64,000 nucleotides of DNA from Anthoceros angustus (GCA_010909165.1 VJWM01000303.1:1-64000); one strand, 5' to 3'; counted from the stretch's first letter, positions 11,213 through 23,743 are shown. A program made the numbers and translations. The notes: generated from the sequence alone by a model not told the origin.

Positions 11213-11746
11213 TCATACCAAAATAACACTTCCGGATGAAGTTTCATGTTCGACTCTGCATTTAAACATTGCCTCAAATGGTCTAGATCGGTTCCTCCGA
11301 ACACAAATCATCGAGGAATACCTCCATGAACTTCTCGGAAAATCTCGAATATCGCGTTCACCACCACTGGAAAGTGGCGGGGCATTACACAACCGAAGGA
11401 GCTTGAATAGCGTAAGTTCCCCAATCCGTTGTGAAGCGTTGTCTTGTCTGATCCTCCTTCCTGAAATTTGATTGTACCGAATACCCATCAAGCTGTACAT
11501 CTCATGTCACTCATGTCGCACCTTTGTCCATGAAAGGCAAGGGTGATGATCCTTCTTCGCTTCATTGAGCTTCACGAAATCTTGACACACGAACCTTTCC
11601 TGCTGCTTCTTTGGTACAATCACGATGGGCGACCCACTCAGTGAGCCATAAATCACCAGCCTCAAATATTGGTCGGTGATCCTTAACAACCATGGAATAC
11701 TTGGGATTCGACTGTATTGCTTGATCCTCAGTCTGCCCTCCTTCAA
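11213..11746 (-). pseudogene. Reverse transcriptase of E2
   Basis: The minus strand shows GSPIVIVPKK, then DFVKLNEAKKDHH (finger/palm start), then a stop, then the frame with LCNAP, and the catalytic FLDD at 11307-11318 read as EVFLDD, followed by RPFEAMF. FLDD in place of YVDD or YIDD occurs in Ty3/gypsy elements. At least two frameshifts and one stop interrupt the domain. Its place between the PR-linker and RNase H is as expected. Confidence 0.85.
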
Positions 11747-12061
11747 TCGATTCGATGTATCCCGTTCTTCGGTATTCCTGTCATGTCGGTAATCTTGAAG
11801 GCAAACACATCGACATACTCCCTAAGCATCTCGAAACTCTTCTTTCTCTACACACCTAGATACCTAGAAATCTTGACTACCTTGCTGGGTTCTAACTCTA
11901 AGTCCTCTACGCCGGGATCTACATATGTTCCTTGGATGCTACTATCTTGGTTCGGATCCCTCTTGGAAAATCTCGATCATAGGCCTTTACCCTTCCAAAA
12001 GGCTACTCCTCTCTATGCCTCATCTTGACTCTTCTGACTTCCTCTAAGCAGTACACCAAAA

Positions 12062-12500
12062 TCACTCTTTATTTGGACCTCTGAGGACCCCGATATGCTC
12101 GATCCTTTGCAGGAGCTTACCCGTGCTACAGGTGTACCCATCGGTCAGACTCCCCTCATAGGAGCCTTGCTCCATGACACAAAGCGATCGCAGGTCCTCT
12201 TGGACTTGAAGGTGATGCCACTCGACCAAAATCAAAACACATGCGGTACCATACAACCAAGGCCTACCTATCAAAACCTTATAGCCTAAATCCGGCGGCG
12301 CATCACAATGTAGGTAAGATGGAAGGTGAGACCCCAATCACGAGTGGGTACATTCTTCAACACCCCAATGGCTTCCTCCTTGTTTGGTGGCCATCCTAAA
12401 AAAACACTCGGTGAAACTCGGTGAACCCAAGTTGATGAGTCTCCTCCGTCATCAAGTTGACTCGATCCGAATCTAATGGCACATTGGGCACCAAACACCG
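12062..12500 (-). pseudogene. Protease-to-RT linker of E2 pol
   Basis: The minus strand carries LIGRPWLYGTACVL (about 12290-12250), which in plant gypsy elements lies just after the aspartic protease. The protease active-site D[TS]G could not be located in the frames upstream (12500-12700), probably because of indels. The neighbouring segment VLKNVPTRDWGL also fits the protease C-terminal region. Confidence 0.55.
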
Positions 12501-13250
12501 CAATTTCAACCTCAATCTCGGGTGCCCCAAATCAAGTTCGACCACATTTACCTCCCGTTTCTCCCTCTACTTGATTCCCCTGATCGCCTCCTTCACAATT
12601 TTGCGGGATCTCGGACTCACCAAGCAAGCATCTCAGCCGACCACAAATTCGCGGTCAATCGTCGTGGCCGGAGATCTTATCGACAAGGTTTCCTCCCGTT
12701 TGCAGCCACTGGTCGACTCCGACCTTATTGGTAAAGTTCCGATGTCCCTCCTCGGTGGGACCCATACCGGCGGATCAACAATTTTCCCACCTTCTTCTTC
12801 CGTCGGGTGAGCTTTCTCATCCTCCTCGCGCCGCCCGGCGGGGAGGAGCAGCGGTCGTTCCTCCCCTTCCTTTGGCCCTTCGCGCCCCTCGGGGTCGCAC
12901 ACCGTAAGTGCCGGACTGGTGATGCACCCCGCCGGTTGGGTGGGCGTTCCTTCTCCTTCTCAGCTTGGGCGCGCGTCTCCGGAGGCCAGGTGAGTCGTCC
13001 CTCACCTTCCTCCTTCCTTTCCTGCTCACGCGTTTTCCGCCTCGGCCTTTCTCCGTCGCGATCGGTGGTCACCCTGGCCACCATCAACCCTTCATCCGCT
13101 TATCTCTCCTTCATACCCTTCCTCCACAATTCCGGATGTCACCTGGATCGTCGAGAAATCTCTCCTCCACCTTCAACACGTCGTGGTCGTGATCGCGGTT
13201 TGATTGGGTCGTGCCTCCTCGCTGGTTAACGACCCGGTCGTCTTGGTGTC
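12501..13250 (-). pseudogene. Charged gag-pol spacer of E2
   Basis: Minus-strand frames (12902-12633, 13087-12725) are rich in R, E, K and P and contain no recognised domain. In gypsy elements this position holds the region between the zinc knuckle and protease. Nothing else is visible here. Confidence 0.4.
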
Positions 13251-14960
13251 ACTCGCGCCACTCCCCCATCTTATGTCCCAATTCCTTGCATACTTGACAA
13301 AAGGGTACATAACCCACTTGCTTCGTGGTTACGGGCATTCGTTTGAGTAGTGACACGGTGCTCCATAATTATAACAACATCCCTGTGGAATCGCCATGGC
13401 CTATGGATGTCTCCATGGTCTGGCGATGTCGGTCGCGATCCATACCTTGAGGGGTGTAGCGGTTGGTAAGTCGCCCTCATTGATTGAGGTGGCCGACTTC
13501 CGGTGGCTTGCACACACATGCTTCATCCACATACCAATAATCCCACGGCATGTTTCCACATGATTTGACGTATGGCGTGGTGCGAATACATTCCGGTTGG
13601 TGTGTCCCGTTTGATGACAAATTGAGCAATACACCAAGCTGCGATGAGGAGATCTTCGTGGAGCTTGATTCTTCCGCTTTGACCTCTAACTCGGTCAATC
13701 TCTTGGTCAAAGCCTCCACTTGTCCCAATTCCTCCTCGCTGGGTTTCTCCCTTCTCCATCCGACGGACCGTCTTCCCTTCCTCTCCTTCTCCGCGTTCCG
13801 CCTCACCGCCTTTTGACCTTCTCCGGGTCCTTCTTCATTCGTTCGTAGGCCTTCTCGATTCTTCATCGATGTGGAGCTTTCTTGAGTTCGTCCTCACTTC
13901 GATGAGGCGGTAATGGAGGCGAGGAGGAAGGCGAGGAGCTAGATCTCCTCGATCCTTTCCTCTTCTTATGACTTCGCCTCTTCTTCTCCTCCTCCCAACT
14001 CGGCGGACTCCCATTCCTCGGTAAGCGGAGGCTCACCTTAGCGTCTTGTCCACGTCTGCGGTGTACCTCCATTTTCGAGACAAGCCACTCACAAACCAAT
14101 CCAGCGCTTGCTCTTGTGAGTACCAGTGAGGTGGATCCCGGCCTCTCGGGTGCACATTTGAACTCGATCGGATACCGTAAAACCTCTCCACATAATCGAG
14201 GATTCTCCTTCCTCGAAGGGTCCTCAACTTTGCCAAAGTGTGGTGTGTGAGCCCTCGGAACCGATTCAAGAAGGCTTTGAGCTTCCCAATCGTTGGCGCC
14301 AGTGTAGGTGCGACCATACCCTTGTTGTGCATGCCCTCTCGGATCCGGAAAGATCGCGATCGATCGGCGACTCCATCCTCCAAATTAGCGTGGGAGGCGT
14401 GCTCAAAGTTCTTACAAGCGCCTCGCGTCATCTCCCTTCTTCTTCTCGCGAATTTGGCGTATTTGGCGGTGTGGGCGTGGCCTCCTCCTCCACCAACTCC
14501 ACTCATGTTGCTCGTCGGATGTTGGCTGCCCCAACTTCTTCTTCCGGGAACGAAGCACATCTTGATGCGAAATCTTCCAAGGGAGGCGCCCTCCCCTTGT
14601 GGTCGTCCCAGATCAACGATCGGGATTCGATCGAGGCGTTCGCCAAATCCTCCGACCAGCACGAAATTCCCCGCTCGCGACCTCGTCGTCGTCGATTCTG
14701 GAAGTTGGGGTGGTCTCACGCTTTGAGAAGCAAAGCGTCGGTTCGCGGTGTGGGTGGGTCGGAGCGCCTCTTCCTCTTCTGGACACCAATTCCTCTTCGA
14801 CCTCCTTCCTCTCTCGGTGATCTCGCCTCTTCCTCCTCCTCGTCGCGCCCTCGCCTTCGGGTCAGGCGACTTCTTCGCACTCTTTCTCTTCCTCGCCGGG
14901 TAGCGGCGTGCGGTCTCTTCCTCATTCCTCCGGCTCGTCTCTTGCGGTGGCGGTGGTGAC
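13251..14960 (-). pseudogene. Gag of gypsy element E2
   Basis: The capsid part is in the frame 14719-14033: a motif beginning AFLNRFRGL, then LRGRRILDYVERFYGIRS and WFVSGL (14300-14080), as in plant Ty3/gypsy gag. It is followed by an SR/K-rich tract (13980-13870), a coiled-coil-like EELGQVEALTKRLTELE (13740-13680), and a zinc knuckle FCQVCKELGHKMGE at 13258-13303 (CX2CX4H; the last Cys is out of frame). The likely N-terminus is near 14960-15045 but no start is decisive. At least four frame changes occur. Gag would form the particle and package RNA. Confidence 0.75.
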
Positions 14961-15183
14961 CCGTGTCTCCTCGAGATCGACCCCTACGACATGCAACATC
15001 CTCATGTCCTCCAACCCACAGTGTTAAGAAGGAAGCAAACCACACCCTTTAGTGTCTCAACCATTCACCCCTATGACAACTTAGGCGTGAATTCCTTCTT
15101 CACAACATGGTGACCCTCGGTCCCTTTGAAAACACTCTGAGCTAGCGATGGAAACCACAAAACTTCAAACTTTCAACAACAAA

Positions 15184-15200
15184 TCCCGACAGCGGCGCCA
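15184..15200 (-). promoter_or_regulatory. Primer binding site of gypsy E2 (tRNA-Asp type)
   Basis: The plus strand reads TCCCGACAGCGGCGCCA, followed by AAAA and the LTR start TGTGG at 15205. It matches the plant tRNA-Asp 3' end (TCCCCGGCAACGGCGCCA) apart from three positions and one length difference. It fixes the strand and the LTR boundary of E2. Confidence 0.85.
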
Positions 15201-16005
15201 AAAATGTGGTAGGGAAAAGGGCACTCGGGGTCCTCCACTAGCGGCCACACTTATCCACGCTTTGCGTTGGGTTTCGTCCCATGAGACTTGTGTGAAAGTT
15301 CGAGGTCTTGTGATGCCAATCGCTACTGCGGACACACTTCTCGACCTTCTAAACAAGCAACGCCCTCTACTCTCCCTCTTACAGTGCCCACACACCTTTG
15401 CTCGAAAAATCACCAATCCTCGACCTAGCGACACAACACAATTGCGGTCTGCCTTAGCGGCGAGCCTATCACGGGCGCCAGGGACCCCCCACACGCGATT
15501 TGTCCCTACTTCTAAGACCACTCTTCTCCACTCGGGGCGCTCTTTTACTTGCAGTTGGGATTCGTCCCTTAGGCTCTGCACACACCTTCCACTAACACCT
15601 ACACCTCTAATTCTCTACTTCTCCTCATCCTCTTCCTCCTATTCTAACCTCGATTCGGGCTTCTTGGCTTGACTCGCCCTTGCTGGCACAGGTCGGCCTC
15701 CACCAGCAAGTTCTTCCTTGGGCGGTTGCTATGAGTTTGACACCACGCGAGAACCTCCGAGTCTTTCCTGTAGTCTACCCTCAAGCCGAGTTCACAGGCA
15801 TTGCCACACACCCAAAGCAAAGCAATTTCACAGCAACCATTCACAAGGGACTCGTTTAGGCACTTGCGTGAGCAAGTCCTCCACTCAGACCACGCGACTT
15901 CCTCTCTACTGACTGCGTTGGCTCACGGTACGAAATTCCTCTGTAATGGCAAAGGACTCGGAGTGGGCGCAAGGCATGATACTTTACTTTGTGAAATCCT
16001 CCTCC

Positions 16006-16012
16006 TCTTATA
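16006..16012 (-). promoter_or_regulatory. Core TATA box of LTR2
   Basis: CCTATAAGAGGAGG on the minus strand, 800 bp from the LTR/PBS boundary; likely start of genomic RNA of E2. Confidence 0.6.
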
Positions 16013-16229
16013 GGAGGCCTTCCACATACAACCTCCCTTAGGTGACCCTCTGCGGTCACCTTTTCCAATATTCTATTATTTCCTACATGACATTTAATAT
16101 ACGGCACCTAAATCTATTATGATCCTTGGTAAATTCTATTCTAGTAACTTCACCTAAGATCATCCTTAAAGGATGTCGGTCACCACCTATCCTTCCTATT
16201 CCCCAAAGCATTTATGGTCTTTGACCATT

Positions 16230-18853
16230 CTAGTCTTCACCTGTGGGTGGTGTCCTTGGATTGGCTCCCTCGCCCTCCTTTTGCTCTTGCCTTCCCAGTT
16301 TGTCTTCCTAATGTGTGGGGCAAGTACAATCTTGCCCCTTCCTCCATCTCAGCGGGCGTCCTGATTCCTCCATCAGCCGGCGCCCCCCGCCCTCGCTCCG
16401 CCTTCTCCATCTCGCGCTGGCGCCTTTTCGCACCCTACGCGGTAGTCGGCGGACTACGGGTGGTGACTTCTACCATGGTAGTCGATCTTCTCCTTCTTCT
16501 CCCCATCTCGCCTCTTGGGTTGGAATCTTGCTCCTTCCTCGTTTGATTTGTCCATACCTATCATGGAGCATTCTCAGTCTTCTTCCCCAATTGTCGATTT
16601 ACTAATCTCTCGGGCCCTTTTGTTGGACTCCTCTCTGGCTGGCCCTTCCCTTCGTGGGGTGAGGGAACTTCTCACCCTCCTTCTTCCTTCGGGTCGGACC
16701 GTCCTTAGTCCTCCGGTGGGGTTGTCTCCCACCACCTCTTCTCCTGGGGGGTATGTACGGACCCCGGCTCCTTCATCCCGGGCCTCGCGGCCCGGCTCCC
16801 CAGCCCGCTCGCGGTGCCCTACCCGGTAGTCAGCGGACTGCGTGTGTTGTCTACCACTGGTCTGGCGGACTGATCTGGTAGGTGACCCCCGGAGGCTGTC
16901 CTCCCTTGCTCTCACGCCATCTTCGCTCACGGCTCTGCTCTTCTCCACCTTGACTCCTCAGTTCCTCGGAGTCCATTTCATGATGGCCTCATCAAAATCA
17001 GGCCTGGTGCACTGTTGCGGCTCCTTCTGTCATCATGAGGACCCAATGTCCTCTTGGCCAACCGTAGACTCATTGTTGGCCTTCAAAATCTATTGTGGAG
17101 GTGAGCCCCAAGCTATGATATTGCATTTGGAGATCATCAATCTCCATGGGCCACTCTCCATCCTCACCACCTACCTTGTAGGCATCCCTTGAGTGGTCAA
17201 TTCTCCCACCTTGACATGGAGGTCACATTCTCCTCCCTTGCTTCCTTTTGGTTGGCCAATTTTTTGAAGGGCATAATCAAAATCTCCTTCCTCACCACCG
17301 GCATCTGTACCACCTTCTTGTGGTGCTCCTCCTCTTGGAACCTCCTTTGTTCCATTTCGCCTTGGCAAGTCTCTCCTTCTCCACTTGCCTCACTTCCTCG
17401 CTCTACTCTTGTCTGGTCTTGAGCCTTTAGCTCGCTTCTCTTCCAAATTGACCGGGTCCTTCTCAATTCCTCTTCCATGTCCGGATCTTGATGGCTTGGG
17501 TAGCCATCACACTCTTGTGTCCATTTGTTGGACGCCACCTTCTCCTTCCTAGAGCCTCGTTTTGCCCCTTTCTCTTGCTCTGGCAAAATGCTCCTCATAT
17601 ACGCCTCCAAGTCCCTTGGGTTGTTGCCGAATGGCTCTCTCTTGATGCGACAACCTTCCCTCTAGGACCTTCTCCGCTCTCATTGGTCCACGAGTGTGGA
17701 GCTTCTCTGACCTTCTCCTTGCCTTCTTCGGACTCCATGGCCTCCAATTGCCATTTGGTCCTGCCTTCCTCCGGCCATGTCTTGGGCTTTGACTTCCTCG
17801 CATGCCACAAGGAGGCTGCTAGCTCCTAGCCCCTTCAAATCCACGGTGAGTGCTTCACAAGCACTCGGCAATTCTCCTAGGGGTCCTAATTCCACCCTCA
17901 CCCTTCTTCTGGAAATTTCCAGCTCCTGCCTCTCGGCCATCGCGGTGGGGTCCCTCACAGTCGCTCCATCCGCCCTTCCTCCCAGCGGTAGTGGTGGCCT
18001 GGCGCCGCATGGCGCGTGCTTCTCCTTCCCTTCCCTACGTAGTGGTGCTTGCCTGGTGGTGCTCCTACAGCGGTAGTGCCCCCTACCATGGTAGTGCCTA
18101 CCCAGTGATGCCTTGGGTGGTGCCTCCCTCTGGGGTGGGGGGGTGCCTCTCACTAGGCACAAATGAGATGGTGGGGACTCCCCACCCTTGGGGCATCACC
18201 CCTCCTGTGGTAGTCCTCCTCTCATAGACTACCATTCGGCCTTCCTCGGCGGTTCACCTCTCCTCCCCTTGCTCTGTGGGGAAAGATTCCCACTCAACCT
18301 TGTTGCCTCTACATCCTCCTTGCTCCTAGCATGCTTGTGGAGTCGACCTCCTTGTCTTCCTCAATGCAAAGGCAAAGGCCTTTCCAAGCTTGGCGGAGAT
18401 GGATTATCTCAGGATGCCAAGCATCTTCAACTCCTTGCTTGTGAGAAGTCCCTCGTTTCCACAAATGCACCAAATAGGTGCTAAGGTAGCAGCCTTGGCC
18501 CTTCCTCATCCACGAATTTGGCTTGAGGAGCTTCTCGGTGGTGGATGTAGGCCTCATACATGATGGTGCCCCAATCGGCTTGGCTCCCATGAAATCTTCC
18601 ACAAAATGCGGAGGAAGTTGGTGCTGAAATAAGAAGTCTTTGGTAATTCCCAACACACAATCTTAAAAGCCTCCACTTGACTCTTGATGCTCTCTTTCCA
18701 GCCATTCTTGGCATGGGCCTTCACTCCTCCGTCCATCATGTCAAGGACTCTTGAATTTCGAGAGGCATCCTCTTCCTCCATTCGACCTCTCGGGAGAGAG
18801 CAATTCCAGCTCTCCTCCTCGGTCTCCATACACAGATGCTCCTTACGGTCCAG
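16230..18853 (-). pseudogene. U3 ORF of LTR2/4, C-terminal and central part
   Basis: Collinear with 4225-6880 of LTR1. Visible are MRPTSTTEKLLKPNS and CYLSTYLVHLW (about 18560-18460), the coiled coil (17610-17200) with KWQLEAMESEE-like sequence, and the P/T/G region with CTACCATGGTAG at 16470 and 18083. The N-terminal part of the same gene lies at 23744-24069 beyond the nested LTR. Frames shift often. The order of parts is the same as in all other copies, so the gene was intact in the ancestor of these LTRs. Confidence 0.6.
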
Positions 18854-19650
18854 TGGTAGGGAAAACCCGGGGCTTGAGATCCTCCACTCTGGCGGCCACA
18901 CTTATCACTGTCCCGTCGTTGGGTTTGCGTCCCATGAGACTCGTGTGAAAGTTCGAGGCCTGTGATGGCGTCGCTACTGAGACACAACTTCTCGACCTTC
19001 TAAACAAGCAAGGCGCCCTCTACTCACCCTCTTCAGTGCACCACTTGCCTTTGCTCAGAAATCGCCAATCCTCGACCTACGACAACACAATTGCGGTCAC
19101 CTTAGCGAGGAGCCTATCACGGGCGGGACCCCCCATCCACACATTTCGTCCCTACTTCTAAGACCACTCTTCTCCACTCGGGGCGCTCTTTTACTTGCAG
19201 TTGGGATTCGTCCCTTAGGCTCTGCACAGCCTTCACGCCTACACTCTAATCCTCTACTCATCTCCTCATCCTCTTCCTCCTATTCTAACCTCGATTCGGG
19301 CTTCTGGCTCGCCCTTGCACGCACGGGTCGGCCTCCACCGGAAGTTCTTCCTTGGGCGGTTGCTATGAGTTTGACACACGGTGAGAACCTCCGAGTCTTT
19401 CCAGTAGTCTACCCTCAAGCCGAGTTCCACAGGCATTTGCCACACACCCAAAGCAAAGCAATTTCACGGCAACCATTCACAAGGGAGCAACTCGTTTAGG
19501 CACTTGCGAGCAAGTCCTCCACCAAGCACTCCGACCACGCGACTTCCTCTCTAGACTGCGTTGGCTCACGGTAGGCAAATTCTCTGTAATGGCAAAGGAC
19601 TCGATGAGTATGGGCAAGGCGTGATACTTTACTTTGTGAAATCCTCCTCC

Positions 19651-19657
19651 TCTTATA
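19651..19657 (-). promoter_or_regulatory. Core TATA box of LTR3
   Basis: CCTATAAGAGGAGG on the minus strand, same position relative to the LTR 3' end as in the other A-type LTRs. Confidence 0.6.
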
Positions 19658-19879
19658 GGAGGCCTTCCACATACAACCTCCCTTAGGTGACCCTCTGCGG
19701 TCACCTTTTCCAATATTATTTCCTACATGACATTTAAGGCACATCTAAGTCTCTTAGTCCTTGGTAAATTCTATTCTAGCAACTTCACCTAAGATCATCC
19801 TTAAAGGATGTCGACTACCACCTATCCTTCTATTTTCCAAAGCTCATTTATGGTCTTTGACCATTCTTCAGTCCATTTG

Positions 19880-22784
19880 GGGTGGTGACATGTTCCTTGT
19901 GGATTGGCTCCCTCGCCCTCCTTTTGCTCTGTCCCTTCCCGGATCTTGTCGTCTTCCTAATGTGTGGGGCAAGTACAATCCTTCCTCCATCTCAGGGTGG
20001 CGCCCCAATTCTGTCCTCTCCATCCCCCTCCCACACTCGGCCTTTTCTCCAGCCTCCGCCGCTGGTCGCCCGTTCATCGACCCTACCGCGGTGATGGCGG
20101 ACTACGGGGTGACTTCTACCATGGTAGTCTGCCCCTCTCCTTCCTTCTCCGCATCGGTGAGGACTTGGTCAAGATCTCCATTGCTCTTTGCTGTTTGTTT
20201 GATTTGTCCATACCTACCATAGCATCTTCAAAGTCTTCATCCCCATTCGGACCATGCGGATCTCCTAATCCTTGCCTTTTTGTCTTTGGGCTCCTCTCAC
20301 AGCTGGGCCTTCCCTTGCTCGTGGGGAGAGATTCTCTCCCCTTCCTCGGATCTAATCCGTCCTTAATCTCTCGGTGGGGTTGTCTCCCCACCACCTCTGC
20401 TCCTCAGGGGCATACTCCCGGACCCCGGCTCCTTCATCCTCGGCCCGGCCTCGCCCAGGCTCCCGGGCTGCCCCTACCATAGTCTGGCGGACTACCGTGG
20501 TGGGTGTCTACCATGGCGGACTACCGTGGTAGTGGTCACCTGGTAGGGTGACCCCGGAGGCTGTCCCCCTCCTTGCTCTGCGCCATCTTCTACCTTTGGC
20601 TGCGGCCTCCTCTCTCACTCCTCGGACTCCTCGGAGTCCATGTCGTATGGCCTCATCAAAATCGGAGGCCTCTGCACTTCTGCGGCTCCTTCTGTCATCA
20701 TGAGGACCCAATGTCCTCCTCTTGGCCAAGCCAATCTTCATTGTTGGCCTTCAAAATCTGTGGAGATGGCCCCAAGCTATGATATTGCATTTGGAGATCA
20801 TCAATCTCAGGGCCTCTCCATCTTCACACCTACCCGTAGGCATCTCTTGAGGTGGTCAATTCTCCCACCTTGACATGGAGGTTACATTCTCCTCCTTGCT
20901 TCCCTGTGGTTGGCCATTTTGCAGAAGGGCATAATCGCCCAAAATCGCTTCCTTACTACCGGCATCCATGCACCACCTTCTTGTGGTGCTCCTCCTCTTG
21001 GAACCTCCTTTGTTTCAATTGCTTGGCAAGCCTCTCCTTCTCCTTGCCAGCATTCTTCTCGCTCCCTCCGCAATTGCGGTCTTGAGCTCCCTTGCTCCTT
21101 CTCCTCCAATTATCGGGTCCTCAATTCTTCCATGTCCGGATTTTGATGGCTTGGGTAGCCATCACTTGCTCTCTTCGTCCATTTCTTTGGACCTACCTTC
21201 TCTTCCTAGAGCCTCGTTTTGCCCTTCGTTCTTGCTCTAATTGGGCAAAATGCTCCTCATATTGCCTCCAAGTCCCTTTGGGTTTTGCGAATGGCTCTCC
21301 TTTGTGACAACCTTCCCTCAGGACCTTCTCCGTTGATCCACAAGGTCTGGGAGCTCTCTGACCTTCTCGACTTGGCTGCCTTCTCGTCGGACTCCATGGC
21401 CTCCATTGCCATTTGGTCCTGCTCTTCTCGGTCATCTCTGGCCTTGGCTTCCTCATGCCCGAGGCTTTCCCTAGCCCCTTCTCTCTGAGTGCTTCACAAG
21501 CACTCGCTCCTCATTCAGCCCTACCCTTCAATCTCTCACTCCACTACACTTCCTTGCTTCCTGTCCCCCTCCGTCTCTCTCTCGCCCACACTCGGCCACG
21601 GCGGCCCCGCTCCCTTCCCGCCCTTCCAGCCTCCTTGCCCCTTCTCCACCGATGGCTGCGCCCGTGCTGCTTCTCCTTCCCTTCCGTGGCTGCGCCTCGT
21701 GGGGTGCTACCCTCTGTGCTCCTCTGGCACCAGTGGTGGTGGCCTCCACTGATGCCACTGGGTGGTGCCTCCCTGGGGGGGTGCCTCTTCCTAGGCACAT
21801 GGATGGTGGGGACTCCCCACCCTTGCATCACCCCTCTGGTAGTCCTTCTCATAGACTACCATTGGCCCTCCTTCGGTTTGCTCTTCTCCTCCTCCTTGCT
21901 CTTGTGGAAAGGCCTCCCACTCGGCAACCTTGTTGCCTCTACTTCCTCGCCCTTGGTCCTAGCATTGTGGAGTCGACCTCCCATGGTCTTCCTCAGCAAA
22001 GGCAAGGCCTTTCCAAGCAGCTGGAGATGGAATTATCTCGAAGGATGCCATCTTCAACTCCTTGCTTGTGAGAAGTCCCTCGTTTCCCACAAATGCACCA
22101 AATAGGTGCTAAGGTAGCAGCCTTGGGCCCTTCCTCATCCACAATTGGCTTGAGGAGCTTCTCCGGTGGTGGATGTATGCTTCATACATAATTGTTCAAT
22201 CGGCTTGGCTCCCGAAATCTTCCACAAAAGCGGAGGAAGTTGGTCTTTGAAATAAAGTCCGTTGGTAATTTACCAACCCCAATCTTTGCAAGAGCCTCCA
22301 CTTGACTCCTTGATGCTCTCTTTTCCGACCATTCTTGGCGTGGGCCTTCACTCCTCCATCCATCATGTCGAGGAACTCTTGCGGAATTTCGGAGGCGTCC
22401 TCTTCCCTCCATTCGACCTTTCGAGGAGAGCAATTAGAGCTTTCTTCCTCCGGTCTCCCATACACACTTGAATGCTCCTTACGGTCCGGGGATCCTCGAG
22501 CATTCCTTGTCGGCGGCTGCCTCGATTGATGGAGATTGATGAACACTCCTCAATCAATCCAAATTGGTGTAGGCCCATTGGCGGCCATACACCCATCAAT
22601 TGGATATTATCCTCCTCGCCTTTTGCGAAATCCACTAAATCACGGGGTTGAGCTGCCACGCAAAACTAAATTGGGGCATTACAAGCTCATTTCCCCAGTA
22701 GCGACCTCTCTGCTGCCGCCTTCTTCCTGCCTCCTCGAGGAAGAACCCCTGGCGGCTCCTTCCCTTGCCTTTTCCTCGAGGCAT
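19880..22784 (-). pseudogene. U3 ORF of LTR3
   Basis: Start codon 22782-22784 in GCACCATGCCTCGAGG. It is followed by a basic/Gly-rich tail, RDLVDFAKGEEDNIQLMGVW (22610-22580), SKNSNCSPRK-like sequence, the FVEDF...EPSRL block near 22200, the coiled coil (21456-20880), the P/T/G stretch with CTACCATGGTAG at 20116, and a stop near 19880. Its length of about 2.9 kb is close to that in LTR1. Several frame breaks are present. The function is unknown; the coiled coil and basic N-terminus suggest a structural or nucleic-acid-binding role, which is inference. Confidence 0.6.
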
Positions 22785-23408
22785 GGTGCTTGGCTCCTCT
22801 CAAGTGCTTCAAAGAGGAAATTCCCAGCAGGAGGCTTCAAAATTCCACCTCGCACCTCTTCCTTGTTGTGGTAAACTCTCCTACCCATTAGCCACAGTTT
22901 GAGTCTCCAGTGCCACCAATTTCCTCTCGACTTCAGGCGGGCCGGGAGCAATCGGGGCTCCTTCACCTTTTGACTTCCTCGGTCCCACACTTTGATGCTC
23001 AACCTATGTTTCACAGCTTTAAACTCCGCCTCGGCACCCCGGCGTTTGGGCGCTCCTCCAGTTGCACGAGCTCGAAAAAAACTCCACGCTCGGGATCTTG
23101 GATGTCTTCCTCTTCGCTCCACGCTCGGTGGGGCTCTCTCTCTTTCCTCAGCCGTCTTCTTCTTGTCTTGAGGCGGCGGCGATGGCGATGGCGGTCTACA
23201 CTCTTCCTTCACTTTCTTCTCCTTCTCCTTACGTCCCAACTTGAGAAGTGGAGGAGGCACTTTGCCCTCTTTAGATGTACGCCACAGGCCTCAACCCTAG
23301 ATTGGGTTTCCCATTCCTAAATTCCTAATTTTCTATTCCCTACCCTATGCATATCCCCGAATCAATTACCTTCTAATTAATCCTATTCATCTATTCCCTA
23401 TTGGTGAG

Positions 23409-23417
23409 CATATATAG
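23409..23417 (-). promoter_or_regulatory. Upstream TATA box of LTR3 (promoter of the U3 ORF)
   Basis: CTATATATG on the minus strand, about 330 bp from the LTR 5' end and about 630 bp before the ORF ATG at 22784. The surrounding AT-rich block (23330-23450) is conserved in LTR4 (24650-24780) and in the plus-strand LTR (31640-31760). Confidence 0.55.
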
Positions 23418-23743
23418 TGGATATTCCCCCTATTCTAATTTCCTTTTGGCGAGATTTGTCGACCTACCGGTGATACCGGCTTCCCATGCTGCTCCCTTTC
23501 TCGACCTACCGGCGTGTGGCGACCTACGGTGGTGATGCGACCCTCACCTTTGGTGCCCTCACGCCTGCAGGGGTCGTTTGACCCGTTCTTTTCTGGGATA
23601 TCCTCTGCCTTCCTAACAATATCCTACAACTCTCCAAGCTTCTCGGAAAATTCTCAACACTTCTTCGTTTTTAGCAAAAAAAAATCGAATTTGTTCATCT
23701 CACGGCTCTTTTGAATTTGGTTGCCCAAACTTACGTTCCGCAG

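Larger units (their letters stand above)
7890..15204 (-). mobile_element. Ty3/gypsy element E2, internal region
   Basis: Between LTR1 and LTR2 the minus strand carries PBS (15184-15200), gag (about 14960-13250), a PR-linker region (12500-12062), RT (11746-11213), RNase H (11008-10718) and integrase down to 7890. The order RT, RNase H, integrase defines Ty3/gypsy (Metaviridae). Integrase is cut after GTHFLN and fused to the leader of the LTR1 ORF, so the integrase C-terminus, the polypurine tract and the start of U3 are deleted. A 1.55 kb tandem duplication (7968-11106) gives two RNase H/integrase copies. All frames are broken. Confidence 0.85.
15205..18853 (-). repeat. 5' LTR of E2, proximal part (LTR2)
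   Basis: The LTR starts (plus-strand TGTGGTAGGG) four bases from the PBS. It has core TATA at 16006-16012 and the U3 ORF from about 16230. It breaks at 18853 in the middle of ORF sequence (CTTACGGTCC), which resumes at 23744 (GGATCCGTTCG). In the uninterrupted LTR1 these two ends are adjacent (near 6880). LTR2 plus 23744-25100 adds up to about 5.0 kb, the full A-type LTR. Confidence 0.8.
18854..23743 (-). mobile_element. Nested solo A-type LTR (LTR3)
   Basis: This 4.89 kb segment begins TGGTAGGG (the usual TGTGGTAGGG with two bases lost) and ends CGTTCCGCAG (usual CGTTCCACA). It interrupts the U3 ORF of the E2 LTR. It has no PBS, gag or pol, so it is a solo LTR. It contains R/U5, core TATA 19651-19657, the ORF (about 19880-22784), the leader and the promoter-proximal U3 (23240-23743). 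The uninterrupted site in LTR1 reads GGTCCGGCGAGGATCC, so the expected duplication is GCGAG; GCAGAG on the right is compatible, and the left copy is eroded. Confidence 0.75.

Noticed and set aside
14238-14959. Plus-strand ORFs of 162 and 239 codons over the E2 gag
   Set aside because: The minus strand holds recognisable gag motifs in the right order before the PBS; the plus frames show none.
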